Shown piece by piece: positions 59,987 through 64,000 of a stretch of DNA of 64,000 nt (the stretch's first letter is position 1; each line of letters begins with the position of its first letter). A model generated the notes under the pieces. That model searched no databases. It saw only the letters and a list, made by a program, of their open reading frames with translations, and had not been told where the DNA came from. The position numbers and the translations under genes were made by a program. The DNA comes from Pseudomonadota bacterium. Its GTDB lineage: Bacteria > Pseudomonadota > Gammaproteobacteria > Xanthomonadales > Rhodanobacteraceae. The DNA is taken from NCBI GenBank assembly GCA_023388255.1, contig JAEWGO010000021.1, positions 62,001-126,000 on the forward strand, given 5' to 3'.

Positions 59987-60162
59987 TTCGCGACCAGCCG
60001 TGAGTGTCGCGGGACGGTTCACCCGAACAACCGCGGCAGCGCGGGCCTGGTTATCTCGGCGTCGCCGACGCGTGGCTCGACCCCGTGAGTGGGCTGATCG
60101 GGTGCTCGCGCTTCGCGAACTCCGGCTGGGTGACCGCGCTTCTACAACGACAGGCGAGGCAA

Positions 60163-60390
60163 ATGGCAGACATCGATGCGATCCAGTACGGGCGGCTACT
60201 CGCCAGCTTTGACCATCTGACGGCCGAGCTGAAGGCGACTCGCGCTCAGCTTGAATCACTCGAAGACCGCCTTGTCGAGGTCGAGGGGCGTTTCCGCATG
60301 GGCAAGGGCACGTTCGTCGGCCTTGTGCTTGGCCTGGGCGGCGCGGCAATGGGCCTGCGCGAACTGATTGCGGGGTTCTTCGGCAAATGA
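60163..60390 (+). CDS. Coiled-coil plus membrane-anchor phage protein (possible holin partner)
   Basis: 75 residues from ATG 60163. Helical coiled-coil 8-45 (FDHLTAELKATRAQLESLEDRLVEVE) and a C-terminal helix (FVGLVLGLGGAAMGLREL). Located directly before the lysis genes with an ATGA overlap; may be a holin or antiholin component. The frame from 60004 upstream lacks a plausible start. Confidence 0.55.
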   Translation: MADIDAIQYGRLLASFDHLTAELKATRAQLESLEDRLVEVEGRFRMGKGTFVGLVLGLGGAAMGLRELIAGFFGK

Positions 60391-60728
60391 ACGCATGGTT
60401 GAAACGCCACCAAGAGTTCTTCGGATGGATGCCGCTGCTGCTGATCGTGGCCGTTGGCGCGTGGGTGTTGCTGGGCGCAGTGAGCGATCGCGACGACCTG
60501 ATTCGCTGGCTGCTCGAACTGCCCGTGAAGTCGCTCTATGCCGCAGCGGCGAGCGGGGTGGCCTACCTCGTGTGGCGCCGCTGGTCGTACCGGATGAACG
60601 ACGACGAGCTGCGGGCGTACTGGGCGGGCCTGCTCGCCGGTGCGCCCGGGCCGATGGTGATCTATCTGGTCAATGCCGCGTTCTACCTGTGTGTGTTCGC
60701 GGCACTGTTGGTCTATTTCGCACGATGA
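60387..60728 (+). CDS. Holin-like phage membrane protein
   Basis: 113 residues with three membrane helices (about 13-35, 46-65, 80-110). Position immediately before the endolysin with an ATGA overlap makes it the best holin candidate. No named holin family recognised. Confidence 0.62.
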   Translation: MNAWLKRHQEFFGWMPLLLIVAVGAWVLLGAVSDRDDLIRWLLELPVKSLYAAAASGVAYLVWRRWSYRMNDDELRAYWAGLLAGAPGPMVIYLVNAAFYLCVFAALLVYFAR

Positions 60729-61579
60729 GCGACGCAGCCCGCATCCACCGTGCGGCGACGGCAGTCATCGCCGCGGCCCTCGTCATCCTCATCGCGGCCA
60801 TGACCGGCTGCGGCGGCACGCCCGCCCCAACCGTCGAGGCCGCGCCCAGTGCGCGGGCGCCGACGGAGATCGCCGCGGCGCAAGCCGATGTGGCCGCTGA
60901 CACGGTGCCGACGATCGTGGATGCGCGCGACGCGGTCGATGTGGTCGCACCGCCACCGCCGCGCAATGCGTGCATCACGCACCCCGACGCGATCGCGCTG
61001 ATCGTGCGCTACGAGGTCACGTCGCCGGCGTACTACACGGCGCATCTGCAGGCGCCGGTGTGGCCGGGCGAGTCGTCCGGCGTGACCTGGGGCGTCGGCT
61101 ACGACGGCGGCCAGCAGACGCGCGCGAGGATCGCCGCCGACTGGCATGCGCATGCGCAGGTGGCGCGGCTGGCCGCGACCAGCGGCATCGCCGGGCTGCC
61201 TGCGCGCGCGTTGATTCCTGGCCTCGCCGACGTGCGAACGCCATACCTGCTGGCGGCCGATGTTTTCGGTGCATCGACGCTGCCCACGTACTGCGACCTG
61301 GCCGCGCGCACCTTCCGGCACGGCTGGGACGCCTTGGCGCCGCGTACCCGCGGCGCACTCGTCGCCACGGTCTACAACCGCGGCGCCGGCATGCAGGGCG
61401 ATCGCCGCCGAGAAATGCGCGAGCTGCGCGATGCATGCGTGCCCGCTGGCGACGTCGCCTGCATCGCCCGCGCGCTGCGCAGCATGACGCGGCTTTGGGC
61501 CGGCTCGACGATCGAGGCGGGCATGCGGGCGCGTTACGAGGCGACTGCGGCGCTGGCCATGAAAGGAGCGGACGCATGA
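60725..61579 (+). CDS. Phage endolysin with lipoprotein-type signal
   Basis: 284 residues. The N-terminus has a hydrophobic helix followed by a lipobox (AMTGC, Cys about residue 29), then an Ala/Pro-rich linker. The catalytic domain starts near 85: IVRYEVTSPAYYTA contains the likely catalytic Glu, then SGVTWGVGYDGG and TVYNRGAGMQGDRR, typical of phage lysozyme-like enzymes. A lipid- or membrane-tethered endolysin is unusual; it could reach the periplasm by the Sec system without a holin. Confidence 0.82.
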   Translation: MSDAARIHRAATAVIAAALVILIAAMTGCGGTPAPTVEAAPSARAPTEIAAAQADVAADTVPTIVDARDAVDVVAPPPPRNACITHPDAIALIVRYEVTSPAYYTAHLQAPVWPGESSGVTWGVGYDGGQQTRARIAADWHAHAQVARLAATSGIAGLPARALIPGLADVRTPYLLAADVFGASTLPTYCDLAARTFRHGWDALAPRTRGALVATVYNRGAGMQGDRRREMRELRDACVPAGDVACIARALRSMTRLWAGSTIEAGMRARYEATAALAMKGADA

Positions 61580-61698
61580 CCCCGTTGCAGATCTACGTGA
61601 CCGCCTGCGTCATCTATCTCATCGGCTTCGTCGTCGGCTGGCGCAGAGGCTACAAGGCACGCGCCTCGCGTGGCCCGGCGCGGAGGGTTGGCGATTGA
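61576..61698 (+). CDS. 40-residue membrane protein in the lysis cassette
   Basis: ATG 61576 (ATGA with endolysin) to TGA 61698; one helix (YVTACVIYLIGFVVGWRRGYK) and a basic tail. Small one-helix proteins at this place can be holin-like. TTGA overlap with the Rz gene. Confidence 0.55.
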   Translation: MTPLQIYVTACVIYLIGFVVGWRRGYKARASRGPARRVGD

Positions 61699-62171
61699 TC
61701 CGCGCACTCGCCATCGCACTGGTTCTCGCGCTCGCCGCGCTCGCATGGCAGTCGTCCCGGCTGCATTCCGCCCAGATTGCAATGGCCGGCATGGAGCGCG
61801 ACGCCGCTATTGCGCTTGCTGCCGCCGAGCATCGCGCGAGCGAAACCAACAACCAGGCGATCGGCGTCATCTTCGACGCCGGCACCGCCTATCAGCGAGG
61901 GCTGACCCATGCACAAACCACTGCCGATCGCGTTGCTGATGATCTTCGCAGCGGCACTCTCCGCCTGCGGCGCGAGTGGGCCGCGTGTGAAACCGGCCGT
62001 CTGGCCGACAGTGCCGCCGCTGGACGCGAGCTTGCAGAAGCCGACGAACGCCGAATCGCGCTTGCGAGCGCTGTTGTTCGAGTCGGCGCCGACTCCGACG
62101 CCAAAGAGCGAGCGCTGATCGCTGCGTACGAGGGTGTGCGCGCTGCCGTGAATGGAGCGCCGGGAAGGTGA
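61695..62171 (+). CDS. Rz-like inner-membrane spanin
   Basis: 158 residues from TTG 61695. N-terminal signal-anchor (IRALAIALVLALAALAW), then a long periplasmic helical region with RVADDLRSGTLRLRREWAACETG, the Rz hallmark. It pairs with Rz1 to fuse inner and outer membranes at lysis. The Rz1 gene lies inside it. Confidence 0.85.
   Translation: MIRALAIALVLALAALAWQSSRLHSAQIAMAGMERDAAIALAAAEHRASETNNQAIGVIFDAGTAYQRGLTHAQTTADRVADDLRSGTLRLRREWAACETGRLADSAAAGRELAEADERRIALASAVVRVGADSDAKERALIAAYEGVRAAVNGAPGR
61909..62118 (+). CDS. Embedded Rz1-like outer-membrane lipoprotein spanin
   Basis: 69 residues in the +1 frame inside Rz. Signal LPIALLMIFAAALSAC with lipobox LSAC, then a Pro-rich mature part (KPAVWPTVPPLD). 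Embedded out-of-frame Rz1 is the lambda arrangement. The outer-membrane partner of Rz. Confidence 0.87.
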   Translation: MHKPLPIALLMIFAAALSACGASGPRVKPAVWPTVPPLDASLQKPTNAESRLRALLFESAPTPTPKSER

Positions 62172-62554
62172 GGGAACTCTCGCCCCGCCAGCTCGCGTTC
62201 GCTGCTGCCTATGCCAAGCATGGGGTGGCTGAGCGTGCTGCTGTGGAGGCTGGTTACGGCAAGCGGACTGCGCGCGCTCAGGGATCGCGCTTGTTGACAA
62301 ATGCGGACATCGTTGCCGAGCTTGGGCGCCTTGTCCGCAGCACTGAAAGCGCCACCATCGCCGATGCAGTCGAGCGCAAGACGTTCCTGACCACCACGTT
62401 GCGCGATGCCGAAGGCGACATGAAGGATCGCCTAAAGGCCTGCGAGCTGCTCGGCAAGATGGAAGGCGACTTCCTCGAGCGCCGCGAGCTGACTGGCAAG
62501 GACGGCGCGCCATTGCAGCCGGCGGTCATCGAGTATGTTCGCCGTGAGCCATGA
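62168..62554 (+). CDS. Terminase small subunit
   Basis: 128 residues from GTG 62168 (GTGA overlap). Terminase_2 pattern: LSPRQLAFAAAYAKHGVAERAAVEAGYG, then RLLTNADIVAELGRLV. It recognises the packaging site and recruits TerL. Overlaps TerL by 20 bases. Confidence 0.9.
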   Translation: MRELSPRQLAFAAAYAKHGVAERAAVEAGYGKRTARAQGSRLLTNADIVAELGRLVRSTESATIADAVERKTFLTTTLRDAEGDMKDRLKACELLGKMEGDFLERRELTGKDGAPLQPAVIEYVRREP

Positions 62555-63785
62555 CCGCATCCGCGTCGAGCTGTCGCCGGAGCAATTCGAGTTCGTCCAG
62601 GCGAACGACCCCTATCCGTGCTTCTGTGGCGGATTCGGCAGCGGCAAGACGTACGCAGCCGTCCATCGTGCCATCGCGCGCAAGCTCCAGTACCCGGCGC
62701 AGTCGGTCGCGTACTACCTGCCGACCTACGACCTGGTGCGCACGATCGCTTTCCCTCGCTTCGCCGAAGCCCTCGACGAGCTTCGCTTGCCGTGCACGCC
62801 CAACCGTGCCGAGAACGTCATGCGCGTGGCCGGATACGGCCAGATCATCTTCCGCACGATGGACACGCCGGAGCGCATCGTCGGTTACGAGGTCGCCGAC
62901 TCCTTGGTCGACGAGCTCGACACGCTCAAGCCCGAGCAGGCGCGCGAGGTGTGGAACAAGATCATCGCGCGCAATCGCCAGAAGAAGCCTGACGGCTCGA
63001 CCAACACGGTCGGCGTCGCGACCACTCCCGAAGGATTCCGATTTGTCTACGATCGCTGGCAACGCAATCCGGCGGCCGGCTATCGACTCATCAAGGCGCG
63101 CACTGAGAGCAATGCTGCGCATCTTCCGGCGGACTACGTCCAGAACCTGCGCGCTAGCTATCCGGCGAACCTGCTCGCGGCATACCTCGACGGCGAGTTC
63201 GTCAATCTCGCCAGCGGCAACGTGTATCCGGGCTTCGATCGGAACGCCGTGCACATGCCAGCGGTTGCCAAGCCGGGCGAGGCGCTCCACATCGGAATGG
63301 ACTTCAACGTCATGAACATGACCGCGGTCGTGTCCGTGATCCGCGACGACCTGCCTTTCACGGTGGCAGAGCACACCGGCGTGCGCGACACACCAACGAT
63401 GGCGGCCCTGCTGCAGGATCGTCATGCCGGCCACAGCATCACGGTCTATCCCGATGCCAGCGGCGCGAGCCGCAAGAGCGTGAACGCGCAGGAATCGGAC
63501 ATCGCCCTGCTCAAGCAGGCCGGGTTCGTCGTTCGCGTCAATCCGAGCAATCCGGCTGTGCGCGACCGCGTCAACGCGGTGAACGCGATTCTGCCGCGCT
63601 GGCGCATCAACACCGACGCTTGCCCGCACTTGGTCGAGGCCCTCGAGCAGCAGGCCTACGACCGCAATGGCGAGCCGAGCAAGAGCGGCGGCCACGATCA
63701 CGCCTGCGATGCCGCCGGCTACTTCATCGCGCAGCGCTGGCCGATCCAGTGCCGCCGCGCCACCGCCACAACCCTGAGGATCTGA
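62535..63785 (+). CDS. Terminase large subunit
   Basis: 416 residues. Walker A CGGFGSGKT near residue 35, Walker B DSLVDELD near 135 and nuclease motif HIGMDFNVMN near 255, HDHACDAAGY near the C-terminus. Motor and headful or cos cleavage enzyme for DNA packaging. Full length for the short terminase subgroup. Confidence 0.94.
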   Translation: MFAVSHDRIRVELSPEQFEFVQANDPYPCFCGGFGSGKTYAAVHRAIARKLQYPAQSVAYYLPTYDLVRTIAFPRFAEALDELRLPCTPNRAENVMRVAGYGQIIFRTMDTPERIVGYEVADSLVDELDTLKPEQAREVWNKIIARNRQKKPDGSTNTVGVATTPEGFRFVYDRWQRNPAAGYRLIKARTESNAAHLPADYVQNLRASYPANLLAAYLDGEFVNLASGNVYPGFDRNAVHMPAVAKPGEALHIGMDFNVMNMTAVVSVIRDDLPFTVAEHTGVRDTPTMAALLQDRHAGHSITVYPDASGASRKSVNAQESDIALLKQAGFVVRVNPSNPAVRDRVNAVNAILPRWRINTDACPHLVEALEQQAYDRNGEPSKSGGHDHACDAAGYFIAQRWPIQCRRATATTLRI

Positions 63786-63787
63786 TC

Positions 63788-64000
63788 ATGGCCATGCAGG
63801 TCAACACGCCAGCGCCGCAGGTCGCCGCCATGCAGACCGACTGGCAGCTTGTCGACGACCTGCTCGGCGGCACCAAGGCGATGCGCGCCGCCGGCGATCG
63901 ACACCTTCCGAAGCGCCCGCTCGAAGAAGTCACGGACTACGCCGCGCGCCTGTCTGCTGCCACGTTGCTGCCGGCATTCGCCGAAACGGTCAAGCGCATG
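63788..64000 (+). CDS. Phage portal protein (DUF4055-like), N-terminal fragment
   Basis: 71 codons before the right edge. WQLVDDLLGGTKAMRAAGDRHLPKRPLEEVTDYAARLSAATLLPAF follows the start of DUF4055-type portal proteins, and it directly follows terminase. Cut by the window, so the rest is unseen. Confidence 0.75.
   Translation, partial: MAMQVNTPAPQVAAMQTDWQLVDDLLGGTKAMRAAGDRHLPKRPLEEVTDYAARLSAATLLPAFAETVKRM

Noticed and set aside
33796..64000. Reverse transcriptase or template repeat in the window
   Set aside because: No credible ORF shows RT motifs, and the conserved 3' block was seen only twice.
1..64000. CRISPR array
   Set aside because: No series of regularly spaced identical repeats with unique spacers was seen.

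Overview
The window is GC-rich chromosomal DNA from a Gram-negative gammaproteobacterium. The gene content best fits the Xanthomonadales/Lysobacterales, for example a Rhodanobacteraceae-like genome: kdsB for LPS, ispG of the MEP pathway, a cbb3 oxidase operon behind an FNR/Anr box, a WS/DGAT-type acyltransferase and REP-like palindromes. This placement is inferred from gene content; no rRNA or other marker gene is present.

Bases 1-17.9 kb are ordinary chromosome. They hold the end of an RND efflux permease, two amidohydrolases flanking a LysR regulator, a GNAT acetyltransferase, a tightly overlapping ccoNOQP-(fixH-like)-ccoI-ccoS-SafE operon on the minus strand with a perfect TTGAT-N4-ATCAA box upstream, a YjbR protein, a CDF transporter, a CPA2 antiporter and a wax ester synthase/DGAT.

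Bases 17.9-22.5 kb are an accessory island. It starts with a small integron cassette array without an integrase in view (CALIN-like). Three attC sites and a fourth decayed one separate a 47-residue protein, a GFA protein, a TspO/MBR protein and a MazF/PemK-like toxin. Two DHFR-like proteins, a VOC protein and a frameshifted NAD(P)H-binding oxidoreductase remnant follow.

Bases 22.5-33.7 kb return to chromosome: aldehyde dehydrogenase, a REP pair, a GIY-YIG protein, xseA, a cardiolipin-synthase-like PLD protein, a PilZ-like protein, ispG, a PAP2 phosphatase, a DMT transporter and kdsB.

From 33.8 kb to the right edge lies a lambda-like (lambdoid by gene order) prophage cut by the window end. 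A leftward early operon, read from about 44.8 kb, runs through small genes, a DUF1566 protein, Bet, a YqaJ exonuclease, SSB, DUF2303, a second DUF1566 protein, a J-domain protein, RtcB, Xis and Int. The immunity region (44.8-49.9 kb) has a CI-type S24 repressor, a Cro-like protein, five matching operators spaced 24-25 bp apart in two clusters, and a cargo operon of lower GC (HipA-like kinase, DUF3037, SecB-like protein) plus a SRAP protein. The rightward operon carries a CII-like regulator, two DNA methyltransferases, replication and Nin-type genes, a RuvC-like resolvase, the lysis cassette (membrane proteins, endolysin, Rz with embedded Rz1), both terminase subunits and the start of a portal protein.

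The most striking signal is in the two DUF1566 (C-type-lectin-like) genes. They diverge through most of their length but share a 143-base 3' block. Twelve of its 13 differences fit a shared template base of A, and the differences concentrate in NNC codons. This is the signature of diversity-generating retroelement (DGR) variable regions. No reverse transcriptase or template repeat was found in the window, so they would have to act from outside it, probably from the unseen part of the prophage.
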